The position numbers and the translations under genes are program-made. This document shows, in pieces, positions 1 to 6,356 of a stretch of 14,121 bases of DNA. Positions within the stretch are counted from its first letter, which is position 1, and every line of letters starts with the position of its first letter. Source of the stretch: Actinomycetes bacterium (GTDB lineage Bacteria; Actinomycetota; Actinomycetes; Actinomycetales; Actinomycetaceae); contig JAFAAX010000144.1 in the NCBI GenBank assembly GCA_023426345.1, positions 1-14,121 on the forward strand, read 5' to 3'. Below the pieces are notes generated by a model. It was not told the origin of the DNA and did not search any database. It worked only from the letters and a program-made list of their open reading frames with translations.

Positions 1-258
1 GACCTGGGGGCCGTCGCGCTCCGGCTCCGGGACCTCCTGGTCGAGGGCGGGATCTGGCCGTCGGCACGCGACGGCGAGGCGCGCGCGGGTGCGAAGGCCG
101 GCGCGGGCGCCAGCGCGGGCGCGGGGAGAGATCCGGGCGCGGGCGGGAGAGCGTGTGGGAGAGTGGGCGCGCAGTCGCGTGTCCGCCGGAGCGGATCGAC
201 GGAGACGCCGGCACGCGAGCAGCGGCCCGGGGCGGCCGCGGACGAGGACGACCACTGA
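1..258 (+). CDS. C-terminal end of an unidentified protein (partial)
   Basis: Frame 1 is open from the window edge to a TGA at 256-258, giving 85 residues. The first 20 residues (DLGAVALRLRDLLVEGGIWP) look like the end of a folded domain with an amphipathic helix. The rest is a low-complexity tail rich in Ala, Gly and Arg, ending in acidic DEDDH. The TGA overlaps the ATG of the next gene by one base (TGATG), so the two are probably one operon with coupled translation. I cannot assign a family from this fragment. The overlap and same-strand arrangement are the main evidence that this frame is real; the repetitive tail could itself be poorly conserved. Confidence 0.6.
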   Translation, partial: DLGAVALRLRDLLVEGGIWPSARDGEARAGAKAGAGASAGAGRDPGAGGRACGRVGAQSRVRRSGSTETPAREQRPGAAADEDDH

Positions 259-1622
259 TGACCAGCATCTCGGATCCGATGTCGGAACCCGCGCGCGTCG
301 GGAGCGGCGCGGGTGCGTTCGCATGCGCGTCACCGGGCGTTCCGCCGGATGTGCCGGCCGCGCCACGGGACAGTCTGGTCGCCTCACGGGACGCGCCGGC
401 CCGTCAGCCCGAGGCGTCCGATGCTCTCCGCATCGCGCTCATCACCGAGGTCTTCCTGCCCAAGTTCGACGGCGTGGTCACCACCGTGGTCCGCAGCATC
501 GATCAGTTGCGGGCGCGCGGACATGAGGTGGTGGTGCTGGCGCCGGGCAATCCGCCCGCGACATACAACGGATGCCAGGTCGAGCCGATCCGCTCGCTGC
601 CCTTCCGACCGTGGTATCCGGAGCTGTCGGTGGGGCTCCCCTGCCCGACGGTGACGCGGACCCTCGACGCGTTCCGGCCCGACGTCGTCCACGTGGTCAG
701 CCCCGTGTGCCTGGCGGCCTTCGCGGCCCTGCGCGCCCGGGCCCGCGGGCTGCCGATCGTCGCCTCCTATCACACGGACATCCCCCAGTACGCCGATGCC
801 CTGGGGCTCCGGGCGCTCCGCCCCAGCGCGTCCATGTGGTTGCGCCACATCCATAATCTGGCAGATGTCAACCTGTGCCCGTCCGCGCCGCTCGCCCAGG
901 AGGCGCTGTCGCACGGGATCGGACGCGTCCGTCTCTGGCCGGGCGGGGTGGACACGGACCTGTTCCGTCCCGATCAGCGAAGCGCGGCGATGCGTTCGCG
1001 CCTGACAGACGGCCATTCCGAGTCGCCGCTGGTGCTGGCCGTCGGACGCTTGTCCAGGGAGAAGTCCTGGGAGGATCTGGCTCCCGTCATCGACCGTCTG
1101 GCCGGGGTGCGCCTGGCCTTCGTCGGCGCCGGCCCCCACGAGGACGAGCTGCGGCGCCTGTTCGCGGGCCGGCCCGTCGTCTTCACGGGGAGGTTGGGAG
1201 GAGCCGAGCTGGCCCGGGCCTATGCCAGCGCGGACGCGCTGGCCTTCCCCTCGACGACGGACACGCTGGGGCTGGTGGCCCTGGAGGCCGCGGCGTCCGG
1301 CATCCCGGTCGTCGGGGCCCGCGCCGGAGGGATCCCGGACGCGATCATCGACGGTGCCACCGGACTGCTCGTCGCGCCGCACGACTCGGAGGAGATGGCC
1401 GCCGCATTGGGCGCGCTGCTGGCCGACGACGCGAGGCGCGCGGCGATGGGCCGGGCCGGGCGCCTCGATGCCGTGCGCCGGTCCTGGTCGGCGGCGACCG
1501 ACGTGTTGGAGGACGCCTATCGCGAGGCCATCCGGCGCCACGCGCCGGCGGCCTGCGGTGCGGGCGGTGCAGGAAGTGCGGGCGGTGCGGAAAGCGCGGG
1601 CGGCGTGGCCGTGGCGTCCTGA
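258..1622 (+). CDS. GT4-family glycosyltransferase, PimB/MgtA-like (GDP-mannose-dependent alpha-mannosyltransferase)
   Basis: This 454-residue protein begins with about 55 low-complexity residues. A GT-B N-terminal domain follows (RIALITEVFLPKFDGVVTTV, then RARGHEVVVLAPG), then the acceptor-side loop SYHTDIPQYA. The nucleotide-sugar domain carries GGVDTDLFRP, VGRLSREKSWEDL and the GT4 signature STTDTLGLVALEAAASGIPVV. In that signature the usual EX7E is D335-x7-E343, a conservative change. Such enzymes transfer mannose to lipid acceptors (phosphatidylinositol mannosides or glucuronosyl-diacylglycerol mannolipids) at the inner face of the membrane. The ATG at 258 was chosen because it overlaps the upstream TGA and has GAGGA about nine bases before it. 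The C-terminus is an 18-bp repeat-encoded Gly/Ala/Ser tail. Family is secure; exact acceptor is inference. Confidence 0.88.
   Translation: MTSISDPMSEPARVGSGAGAFACASPGVPPDVPAAPRDSLVASRDAPARQPEASDALRIALITEVFLPKFDGVVTTVVRSIDQLRARGHEVVVLAPGNPPATYNGCQVEPIRSLPFRPWYPELSVGLPCPTVTRTLDAFRPDVVHVVSPVCLAAFAALRARARGLPIVASYHTDIPQYADALGLRALRPSASMWLRHIHNLADVNLCPSAPLAQEALSHGIGRVRLWPGGVDTDLFRPDQRSAAMRSRLTDGHSESPLVLAVGRLSREKSWEDLAPVIDRLAGVRLAFVGAGPHEDELRRLFAGRPVVFTGRLGGAELARAYASADALAFPSTTDTLGLVALEAAASGIPVVGARAGGIPDAIIDGATGLLVAPHDSEEMAAALGALLADDARRAAMGRAGRLDAVRRSWSAATDVLEDAYREAIRRHAPAACGAGGAGSAGGAESAGGVAVAS
1566..1601 (+). repeat. 18-bp tandem repeat in the glycosyltransferase C-terminal tail
   Basis: GGTGCAGGAAGTGCGGGC at 1566-1583 is followed directly by GGTGCGGAAAGCGCGGGC at 1584-1601 (15 of 18 identical), with a partial unit just upstream. 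It encodes the tail GGAGSAGGAESAGG after the last catalytic-domain helix, so it adds a flexible tail and keeps the frame. Confidence 0.8.
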
Positions 1623-1644
1623 GCAGAAGAGTGAATGATCGTCG

Positions 1645-1765
1645 GACTACACCAAATGGTCGGCGCGTCGTGCCGAGCGGGATTCCGAGCGGCCGCGTTC
1701 ATGCAGATCGATGATGATTTGTGATGAACTGATGGTCGGATCGGCGGTGACCATTTGGTGTTGTC
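1645..1765. repeat. 17-bp inverted repeat (one mismatch) spanning the convergent intergenic gap
   Basis: GACTACACCAAATGGTC at 1645-1661 is the reverse complement, with one mismatch, of GACCATTTGGTGTTGTC at 1749-1765; the central 13 bases are exact. The arms are 87 bp apart and fill the gap between two convergent stop codons (1622 and 1793). Each arm also contains its own small palindrome ACCA-NN-TGGT. The spacer is noticeably AT-richer around 1706-1735 than the surroundings. It could be a MITE-like relic of 121 bp, a pair of operators, or a distant bidirectional terminator. No target-site duplication is evident beside the arms. Confidence 0.7.
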
Positions 1766-1792
1766 TGCCGGCGGCGCCCGCGTCGCCCCCCC

Positions 1793-2809
1793 CTACCGCC
1801 GGGCGAGGATCTCCCCGTGGACCACGGCGAACCAGCCGTCCGGGTCGGCGCCCCAGGCGCGCCAGTCCTCGGCGAGGCCCGCCAGCTCGGCGGACGTCGC
1901 CGCCCCCTGCTGGATGGCATCCCGCCCGAGTCCCGGCTGATCGACCAGTCCGATGCGCTGCGCCCATGTCCGCGCCCACCACTCGCGGGACTCGGGGTCG
2001 GCGTAGCACCAGGTCGAGGCGCCGGCGTGGTCCACGTGCGAGAACCCGGCGGCCCGCACCCAGGCGAGCAGCCGCCGCCCGGCGTCCGGGGAGCCACCGT
2101 TGGCCCGCGCGACACCCGTGTAGATCTGCCGCCAGCGCTCGAGCCCCGCCGAGTCCGGGTACCAGCGCATGGCGCCGTAGTCCGCGTCGCGCACGGCCAG
2201 CCACCCGCCGGGGCGCAGGACGCGGCGCATCTCGCGCAGCGCGCCGACGGGATCCTCCAGGTGCTGGAGCACCTGATGGGCGTGGACGACATCGAAGCTC
2301 TCGTCCGGCCACGGCAGCGCCATGACATCGGCGACCTGCGCGTGGACCTCGGCGTCGGAGAATCCGCGCTCGCGGGCCAGTGCCTGCGTCGAGCTCACGA
2401 CCTGCGCCGACACGTCGATCGCCTCAACGTGGCCGGGACGGAGGCCGGCTTCCCCGCGCCCGTGGGCCCGCCGGGGATCGCCCGCGCCGCCGGGTGCGTC
2501 GGCGTTCCCGGGCAGATCGGCGTTCCCGCGCCCGACCACCCGCTGCGCCAGGCCGGCGGTGATCGTGCCGACCCCGCATCCGACGTCCAACAGGTCCATC
2601 CCCGGGCGCAGGAGGGGGAGCAGGTACCCGGCGGAGTTCTCGGCCGTGCGATGTGCGTGCGAACTCAGCACCGCCGTCCCGTAGCCATGGGTGTAGTGGC
2701 TCGCGCGGGTTGTCGCTGCGGGGCCCGCGATCCCCGGGTCCACTGTCGTCGCGTTGTCCGTGTTCTCCATTGGCGAGGGCGACCCCGCGTGGTTGCGTTC
2801 GCTGGCCAT
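1793..2809 (-). CDS. Class I SAM-dependent methyltransferase (UbiE/Methyltransf_11 type) with a repeat insertion
   Basis: This 338-residue protein carries the SAM-binding motif I LLDVGCGVG (D75-G81), an acidic residue after beta-2 (VEAIDVS, D132), a post-II segment DVMALPWPDESFDVVHAHQVLQHLEDP, and LREMRRVLRPGGWLAVRDADYG. These are typical of Methyltransf_11/UbiE-like enzymes that use S-adenosylmethionine; the substrate cannot be told. Between motif I and motif II lies an unusual insert of about 35 residues (roughly 92-127, rich in Gly, Asn, Ala and Arg), which lengthens the usual loop. The start is uncertain: ATG at 2809 gives MASERN, while the in-frame ATG at 2770 gives MENTDN. Neither has a good ribosome binding site. 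The gene converges on the glycosyltransferase and stands alone on its strand. Confidence 0.85.
   Translation of the reverse strand: MASERNHAGSPSPMENTDNATTVDPGIAGPAATTRASHYTHGYGTAVLSSHAHRTAENSAGYLLPLLRPGMDLLDVGCGVGTITAGLAQRVVGRGNADLPGNADAPGGAGDPRRAHGRGEAGLRPGHVEAIDVSAQVVSSTQALARERGFSDAEVHAQVADVMALPWPDESFDVVHAHQVLQHLEDPVGALREMRRVLRPGGWLAVRDADYGAMRWYPDSAGLERWRQIYTGVARANGGSPDAGRRLLAWVRAAGFSHVDHAGASTWCYADPESREWWARTWAQRIGLVDQPGLGRDAIQQGAATSAELAGLAEDWRAWGADPDGWFAVVHGEILARR
2499..2528. repeat. 18-bp period repeat encoding the methyltransferase insert
   Basis: TCGGCGTTCCCG occurs at 2499-2510 and again at 2517-2528, an 18-bp period. On the minus strand it encodes GNADLPGNADAP in the methyltransferase insert between motif I and motif II. 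The phase keeps the reading frame. Confidence 0.75.
2768..2788 (-). repeat. Copy of the dispersed GGGGTCGCCCTCGTC repeat at the methyltransferase N-terminus
   Basis: Read on the minus strand, GGGGTCGCCCTCGCCAATG ends in the second candidate start codon of the methyltransferase. It differs at two positions from the copy at 8626-8644 inside the CydC-like gene. It encodes AGSPSPM here and AGSPSSM there. Confidence 0.65.
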
Positions 2810-3282
2810 GCCCCCGAGTGTGCTCGGGTGGGGCCGGGCGGATCGGTGCGGTCCATCAGGTGACGCCGGAGGCAGTCGGCCCCTGAGGCGGATCCGCGGA
2901 GGTCCTGGCGAACGCTGGCTCGTCGTCTGCGGCGGCGGCGACGAGTTCCTGCCAGGCGTATGGACGATTGTCCGTCAGGCGTCTCGACACCCTCGGGCCA
3001 GTCATTCGGCCGCTGATCGGCGCGGACGTTCGCGACCTCCACTGGTATGCGAATGTGGACCGCCAGGGAACGCACATGAGTCAGGGGCGAACCTGCTCCA
3101 TGTGGCGGTCGAGCACCCGGAGGCCTCGGGCGACCGGGGCCCGCCAGCCTTCGGCCCCGAGCTCCGTGTCTCCGCGGACAAGGCCGTGGCCAGCGCCCCG
3201 AGGGTCATCGCCCGCCGGCGACTCCGCGGCGGGTGGGGTGCGCCCCCCAGGGGGCGCCCGCCACGTCGAGAGGACAGAAGAT

Positions 3283-3402
3283 GCGCGAAATCGGAGGCGT
3301 CACGGCACCCACAGGCCCGCGACGCCTCGGATATCGCGCGCCGTGCGGGGGAATTGGAGGCGTCACGACGCAACCGGGCTCGTGACGCCTCGGATATCGC
3401 GC
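3283..3402. repeat. Two tandem 63-bp hairpin units
   Basis: GGAGGCGTCACG occurs at 3293-3304 and 3356-3367, and GACGCCTCGGATATCGCGC occurs at 3321-3339 and 3384-3402, both with a 63-bp period. Within each unit the two parts are inverted (GAGGCGTCACG pairs with CGTGACGCCTC), giving stems of 11 bp or more. In the first unit the stem extends to 22 positions with a few mismatches (GCGCGAAATC against GGATATCGCGC). The loops differ between units while the stems are kept, which suggests that structure is conserved. Confidence 0.8.
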
Positions 3403-3507
3403 GCTACCTCCCCCACGCGACGCCGGGCGGACCGCCGCCCGGACTCCTGCGAGGCCGGCCCCGCGTCCCGCGGGGCGCCCCCTCCCGGGACCCGGGAGAG
3501 TGGGACG

Positions 3508-3526
3508 GGGGTCGCCCTCGTCGATG
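3508..3526 (+). repeat. Intergenic copy of the dispersed GGGGTCGCCCTCGTC repeat
   Basis: GGGGTCGCCCTCGTCGATG is identical over 19 bases to 8626-8644, which lies inside the CydC-like ABC gene. Here it lies in the hairpin cluster, immediately before the third, diverged hairpin unit. Confidence 0.75.
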
Positions 3527-3572
3527 GAGGAGTCAAGACGGGCGTGAGGATCCGATATCTCGACTCCTCACG
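3526..3572 (-). terminator. Candidate terminator/hairpin downstream of the nitroreductase gene
   Basis: GAGGAGTC at 3527-3534 pairs with GACTCCTC at 3562-3569. Alternatively GTGAGGA at 3544-3550 pairs with TCCTCAC at 3565-3571. It begins about 11 bases past the nitroreductase stop on the transcribed minus strand. There is no U-tract, so intrinsic termination is uncertain. The start of the segment (GGAGGAGTCAAGACG) and its CGATATC resemble the 63-bp unit further left, making it a diverged third copy. Confidence 0.4.
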
Positions 3573-3582
3573 AGGACTGACG

Positions 3583-4473
3583 TCACCGGAGCGCGAGCCC
3601 CTGCTCGTGGAGGACCTCCAGGACGGGCGCGTTCTCCGCCTTGCCGCCGCCCAGCTTCGCGGCGATCTGGTGGGTGAAAGAGTCCACGCGGCGGTTCGCG
3701 TCGCGCAGGTCGTAGTAGTCGCGCACCGCGAGGTCGTAGGCGCCCAGCGCCGAGGTGAGGTCCTCGAACTCGGGATACGCGTCGATCGCGGAGGTGAAGG
3801 CCTCGGGCAGGCGCGGCTTGTACTGCGGGTCCTGGGCCGCGTGCCCGATGAGCAGGCCGACCAGCGGATAGGTGTGGCGCGGCAGGCGGAGCGCCTCAAT
3901 GGCGCGGCGGGGCTCGCCGCCGATGCTGCCCAGGTAGACGGTGCCGAGCCCCAGGCTCTCCGCGGCGACCACCACGTTCTGGGCGGCGATGAGCGTGTCC
4001 TCGACGCCTTCGAGGAACAGCGCGGTGCGCTCCAGGGGCTCCAGGTCGGCGCCCGCCTGCCGGCGGATCACGGCGTTGCGGTGGAGGTCGACGACGAACA
4101 CCCACAGCTCTCCCCGTTCGCCGCCGACGTAGGGCTGGCCCGAGGACAGGTGCAGCTGCTCGCGGACGACCGGGTCCAGGACGCGGATGATCGTCGTCTG
4201 CTGATAGAAGCTCGACGTCGGGGCCTGCCTGGCGACGGCCAGCAGCGTGTCGACCTGGTCGTCGTCCAGCGGCTCGTCGGTGAACGCGCGGATCGTGCGG
4301 TGCGCCAGCTGGGCCGCGATGGTCGGGTTCGCGGCCGCCAGGGGCGCGGTGGGCGCCGCGCGCAGGTCGGCGCTGCGATCGGCCTCGGTGGGGGCGGGCG
4401 CCGGGGTGGTGGGCGTGGACGGGCTGGGCGAGGGCGCGGGAGTGGCTGTGTCGGACAAGGAGGCCTCCTTCAT
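3583..4473 (-). CDS. Nitroreductase-family flavoprotein (NfsA/FRP-like NAD(P)H oxidoreductase)
   Basis: This 296-residue protein is an FMN-dependent reductase of nitroaromatics, quinones or flavins by family. After about 45 Pro/Ala/Ser/Thr-rich residues comes ANPTIAAQLAHRTIRAFTDEPL, the standard opening of NfsA/NfrA-type enzymes with FMN phosphate-binding Arg/Thr residues. Next come VARQAPTSSFYQQTTIIRV (FMN-binding loop) and QNVVVAAESLGLGTVYLGSIGG (dimer/FMN helix). LPRHTYPLVGLLIGHAAQDPQYKPRLP ends the core, and a C-terminal helical extension follows. The core matches the usual length of about 250; the excess is the N-terminal tail. The start may be ATG 4473 or, five codons in, TTG 4458, which has a perfect AAGGAGG five bases upstream. 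It is a single-gene unit; the physiological substrate is unknown. Confidence 0.85.
   Translation of the reverse strand: MKEASLSDTATPAPSPSPSTPTTPAPAPTEADRSADLRAAPTAPLAAANPTIAAQLAHRTIRAFTDEPLDDDQVDTLLAVARQAPTSSFYQQTTIIRVLDPVVREQLHLSSGQPYVGGERGELWVFVVDLHRNAVIRRQAGADLEPLERTALFLEGVEDTLIAAQNVVVAAESLGLGTVYLGSIGGEPRRAIEALRLPRHTYPLVGLLIGHAAQDPQYKPRLPEAFTSAIDAYPEFEDLTSALGAYDLAVRDYYDLRDANRRVDSFTHQIAAKLGGGKAENAPVLEVLHEQGLALR
4456..4473 (-). promoter_or_regulatory. Palindromic ribosome binding site that decides the nitroreductase start
   Basis: AAGGAGGCCTCCTT (4457-4470) is a perfect 14-bp palindrome. On the minus strand its left half is an ideal Shine-Dalgarno sequence, five bases before a TTG at 4458-4456. 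An ATG at 4473-4471 lies directly upstream and has only GGAG near it. If TTG is the true start, the ribosome binding site could base-pair with the bases immediately before the start codon. Confidence 0.55.
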
Positions 4474-4665
4474 TGCGCTCCATTGTCCCAGCCCCTTCGG
4501 GGCGGAGGTCGGCGCGTCCGCCGTGGCGAGTGCGATCGTCCGGGCACCGACGCGCCTCCGGCGTTTCCTCCTCCGCGCTCGACGCTGTCTCCGACGCTTC
4601 CCGAGTCGGCCTCGCCCGTCTCCTTCGGTCTCCGTCGCCCCGTGTATTCCGTCGAGTCCTGGGGC

Positions 4666-4675
4666 CGCCCTCGTC
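4666..4675. repeat. Core copy of the dispersed repeat between nitroreductase and DUF1648 genes
   Basis: CGCCCTCGTC, followed by CGCT, occurs in the 240-bp gap 4474-4713. The same core followed by CGCT occurs in the left arm of the 13951-14014 hairpin. Otherwise this gap shows only a small GCCCC-TTC-GGGGC hairpin at 4491-4503. Confidence 0.45.
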
Positions 4676-4713
4676 CGCTGTGGGCACGGCGCGGGGCGGC
4701 TCGCACGCCCGGA

Positions 4714-5865
4714 TCAGATCCCGGCGATCAGGATGCCCACCGTCAGGGCGAGCACGATCACCGCCAGGCCCACCATGACGGCCAGCCCCCACGGGTTGCC
4801 CAGGTTGATGTCGTAGCCGGTCCCGGCGCGCCGAGGGACGACGAACGAGGGATCGTCGCGGTTGACGTAGAACAGGCCGCCCCACCACAGGCGGTCGTCA
4901 TCGGGGGTCTCGACGCCGCTCGCGGCCGTCGTCGCGGCCTGCTCGCGAGGGCGCTCCTGCCGGGTCCCACCGGGCTCGCGGCGGATGCGCACGGTGAGGA
5001 TGAAGAACACGGTGAGGATGAAGAACATGATGACGACGAGGATCAGCAAGCCCACCCCGCCCCAGGTGAGGACGGTGGAGACGCCGGATCCCCACCCGAG
5101 GACCGGTGCCAGGCTCATCCCTGCCAGCATGAGGGCCACCAACAGATTCAACGCTCCGAAGAGCCGCTGGAGCAGCACGGCGATGCGGCGCTGCTGGCCA
5201 GCTGACAGCGCCCAGTCGCCGGCGTGGGGCTGGACCGCGAGGCGTCCGCGCGAGACCAGGACGGCCAGGGCCGTCAGCGCTGCGGCCATTCCCAGGACGA
5301 CCAGGGGGAGCATGAGCACCGTCCCCCAGCTCTTCGGCGACCAGGCGTCGGCGACCCCGCCGCCGTTCCAGTGGGTGGGGTAAGGATCGGGCAACGACGG
5401 GTAGCGCACCGCCGTGACGATCAACGAAGCGATCCCCAGCAGGACCGCCGGCGTGTGCAGCGCCCAGATCGGCTGAGCCGTCTCGGCGTCGCGTCCGACG
5501 GGCGCCGACAAGCGGACCGGAACGCCGCCGTACCATCCCTGCGACCGCTTGGCGGCGATGAGTGGACGACGGGTGAGGCCCCAGGCGACCATGCAGGCGG
5601 CCATCAGGGCGAACGTGAGCACCAGAAGCGCGCCGACGGTGTGCCACGGCACAGACAGCGCGACGGCGAGGGCAGTCAGCGCGGCGCACCACAGCCGGAA
5701 CCGGCGGACCGCGTCGCGGACGGCCGGGTCGTGGATCCGCGAGCTCGGGACGCGCACGCCCAGCGGCACCGTCGCGTCCGAGATCGTCGGCGTCAGCGCC
5801 ATCGCCCCGCCGACGACGACCAGCATCGCTACGGTGGTCACCCACAGAATCGTCTGCTCGGTCAT
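4714..5865 (-). CDS. DUF1648/DUF5808-type polytopic membrane protein
   Basis: This 383-residue membrane protein has about eight hydrophobic segments (near 6-24, 58-75, 77-95, 137-152, 183-203, 236-256, 268-292 and 360-381). Between the fourth and fifth lies RYPSLPDPYPTHWNGGGVAD, followed by AWSPKSW, the DUF1648 motif (also in the SdpI immunity protein). Near the C-terminus WWGGLFYVNRDDPSFVVPRR followed by GYDINLGNPWG matches DUF5808. The start is the ATG at 5865, because it overlaps the TGA of the GntR gene by ATGA; the frame stays open upstream, but only as a shadow of the regulator. In Firmicutes and Actinobacteria such proteins are often encoded with YtrA-type GntR regulators, and they may take part in envelope-stress response or immunity. 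Residues 282-293 (FFILTVFFILTV) come from a perfect 18-bp duplication. Function is not established. Confidence 0.82.
   Translation of the reverse strand: MTEQTILWVTTVAMLVVVGGAMALTPTISDATVPLGVRVPSSRIHDPAVRDAVRRFRLWCAALTALAVALSVPWHTVGALLVLTFALMAACMVAWGLTRRPLIAAKRSQGWYGGVPVRLSAPVGRDAETAQPIWALHTPAVLLGIASLIVTAVRYPSLPDPYPTHWNGGGVADAWSPKSWGTVLMLPLVVLGMAAALTALAVLVSRGRLAVQPHAGDWALSAGQQRRIAVLLQRLFGALNLLVALMLAGMSLAPVLGWGSGVSTVLTWGGVGLLILVVIMFFILTVFFILTVRIRREPGGTRQERPREQAATTAASGVETPDDDRLWWGGLFYVNRDDPSFVVPRRAGTGYDINLGNPWGLAVMVGLAVIVLALTVGILIAGI
4990..5025. repeat. Perfect 18-bp tandem duplication inside a membrane-helix codon run
   Basis: CACGGTGAGGATGAAGAA at 4990-5007 is repeated exactly at 5008-5025. 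On the minus strand it encodes FFILTV twice at the end of the seventh membrane segment of the DUF1648-type protein. Perfect identity suggests a recent event. Confidence 0.9.
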
Positions 5866-6305
5866 CGTGTCCGCTCCTGGTCTCCGTGGTCTCCGTGGTC
5901 TTCGCTGTCTTCGCGGCCGGCGCCGCCCTCGCCCCCGACGAGGGCGGCTCGGCACGTGGCGATCACCTGCGTGGCCGACAAGCCATGGGCGCGGCCCTCT
6001 TCCAGCAGGGTGGCCAGCCGCGCCTCCCAGTCCGAGCGGAACTCCGCCGTCGCCGTGTCCAGGGAGGCGTCGCCGACGATGAACGTGCCGGACTTGGCGT
6101 TGGTGGCGACCAGGCCCTCGGCGCGCAACTGGTCGTATGCGCGCGACACGGTCGCCGGGTTGATCCCGAAAGCCCCGGCCAGCGAGCGCACCGAGGCCAG
6201 GGCGTCGCCCTGGCCCAGCTCGCCGCGGCCGATCGCCTCGACGACGCGGTCGCGGATCTGCCGGGAGATCGGCACGGGGGAGAGGGGATCCAGAATCAGG
6301 TCCAT
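5862..6305 (-). CDS. GntR-family transcriptional regulator, YtrA subfamily
   Basis: This 147-residue cytoplasmic DNA-binding protein consists of a winged helix at residues 8-77 (PLSPVPISRQIRDRVVEAIG, then LASVRSLAGAFGINPATVSRAYDQLRAEGLVATNAKSGTFIV). A short helical tail follows (EFRSDWEARLATLLEEGRAHGLSATQVIATCRAAL). The short length without a large effector domain is the YtrA hallmark. The ATG at 6305 has AGGAAGG seven bases upstream. The stop overlaps the next gene by ATGA, so the regulator and membrane protein are co-translated. It is divergent from the CydDC-like operon and a candidate operator lies between them, so it probably represses its own operon and perhaps both. The C-terminal EDHGDHGDQ run comes from a 9-bp repeat. 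Confidence 0.9.
   Translation of the reverse strand: MDLILDPLSPVPISRQIRDRVVEAIGRGELGQGDALASVRSLAGAFGINPATVSRAYDQLRAEGLVATNAKSGTFIVGDASLDTATAEFRSDWEARLATLLEEGRAHGLSATQVIATCRAALVGGEGGAGREDSEDHGDHGDQERTR
5879..5896. repeat. 9-bp tandem repeat in the regulator C-terminal tail
   Basis: GGTCTCCGT is present twice in tandem, followed by a diverged GGTCTTCGC. It encodes the DHGDHGD run at the end of the GntR protein and lies just upstream of the DUF1648 gene start, where a frame change would disturb translational coupling. Confidence 0.75.
5922..5948. repeat. Copy of the dispersed repeat forming a hairpin in the regulator gene
   Basis: CCCCCGACGAGGGCG at 5932-5946 matches the first 15 bases of the 13994-14014 copy. 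GCCGCCCTC (5922-5930) pairs with GAGGGCGGC (5940-5948). It encodes the GGEGG stretch of the GntR tail. Confidence 0.5.
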
Positions 6306-6356
6306 CGTGAAGCCTTCCTCGCGTCGGCCGCCCGCTCCGCGCGCGACATCTGTCCC

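Larger units (their letters stand above)
3211..3572. other. Cluster of at least eight consecutive hairpins
   Basis: In order: CCCGCC/GGCGGG (3211-3233); GCGCCCC-CCAG-GGGGCGC (3240-3257); two copies of a 63-bp hairpin unit (3283-3339, 3352-3402); CCGGGCGG-ACCG-CCGCCCGG (3423-3442); GCCCCGCG-TCC-CGCGGGGC (3458-3476); CTCCCG-GGACC-CGGGAG (about 3482-3498, from the palindrome CTCCCGGG-A-CCCGGGAG); and GAGGAGTC/GACTCCTC (3527-3569), which competes with GTGAGGA/TCCTCAC (3544-3571). The cluster sits immediately downstream of the nitroreductase stop codon on the minus strand, so one member may serve as its terminator. So many adjacent perfect stems suggest a structured RNA, a REP/BIME-like array, or stacked terminators. 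No T-run follows any stem. Confidence 0.65.
2810..3582. other. 773-bp stretch without a convincing gene
   Basis: No frame here has the combination of a ribosome binding site, coherent domain and coding-like codon use. Next to the methyltransferase start is a 6-bp hairpin, CCCGAG-TGTG-CTCGGG, at 2813-2828. A 10-bp palindrome GCGGATCCGC lies at about 2889-2898. Around 2900-3077 both strands give vaguely protein-like translations (for example WQELVAAAADDEPAFAR on the minus strand), perhaps a decayed gene, but I cannot support it. From about 3211 to 3572 the sequence is dense with hairpins, listed separately. Confidence 0.6.

Noticed and set aside
2856..3077. 73-codon minus-strand frame with a protein-like end (WQELVAAAADDEPAFAR)
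   Set aside because: No ribosome binding site, no recognisable domain, and the opposite strand looks equally plausible. At most it is a decayed fragment.
3283..3402. CRISPR-like array
   Set aside because: Only two complete units, each a self-contained hairpin with a short variable loop. There are no uniform spacers and no cas genes in the window.
3524..3547. Seven-codon frame MEESRRA after the intergenic repeat copy
   Set aside because: It has no ribosome binding site and lies inside a hairpin unit; the ATG is simply part of the repeat.
6194..6216. CCAGGGCG-T-CGCCCTGG hairpin in the GntR gene
   Set aside because: It lies within the conserved winged-helix codons and is explained by coding constraint and GC bias.
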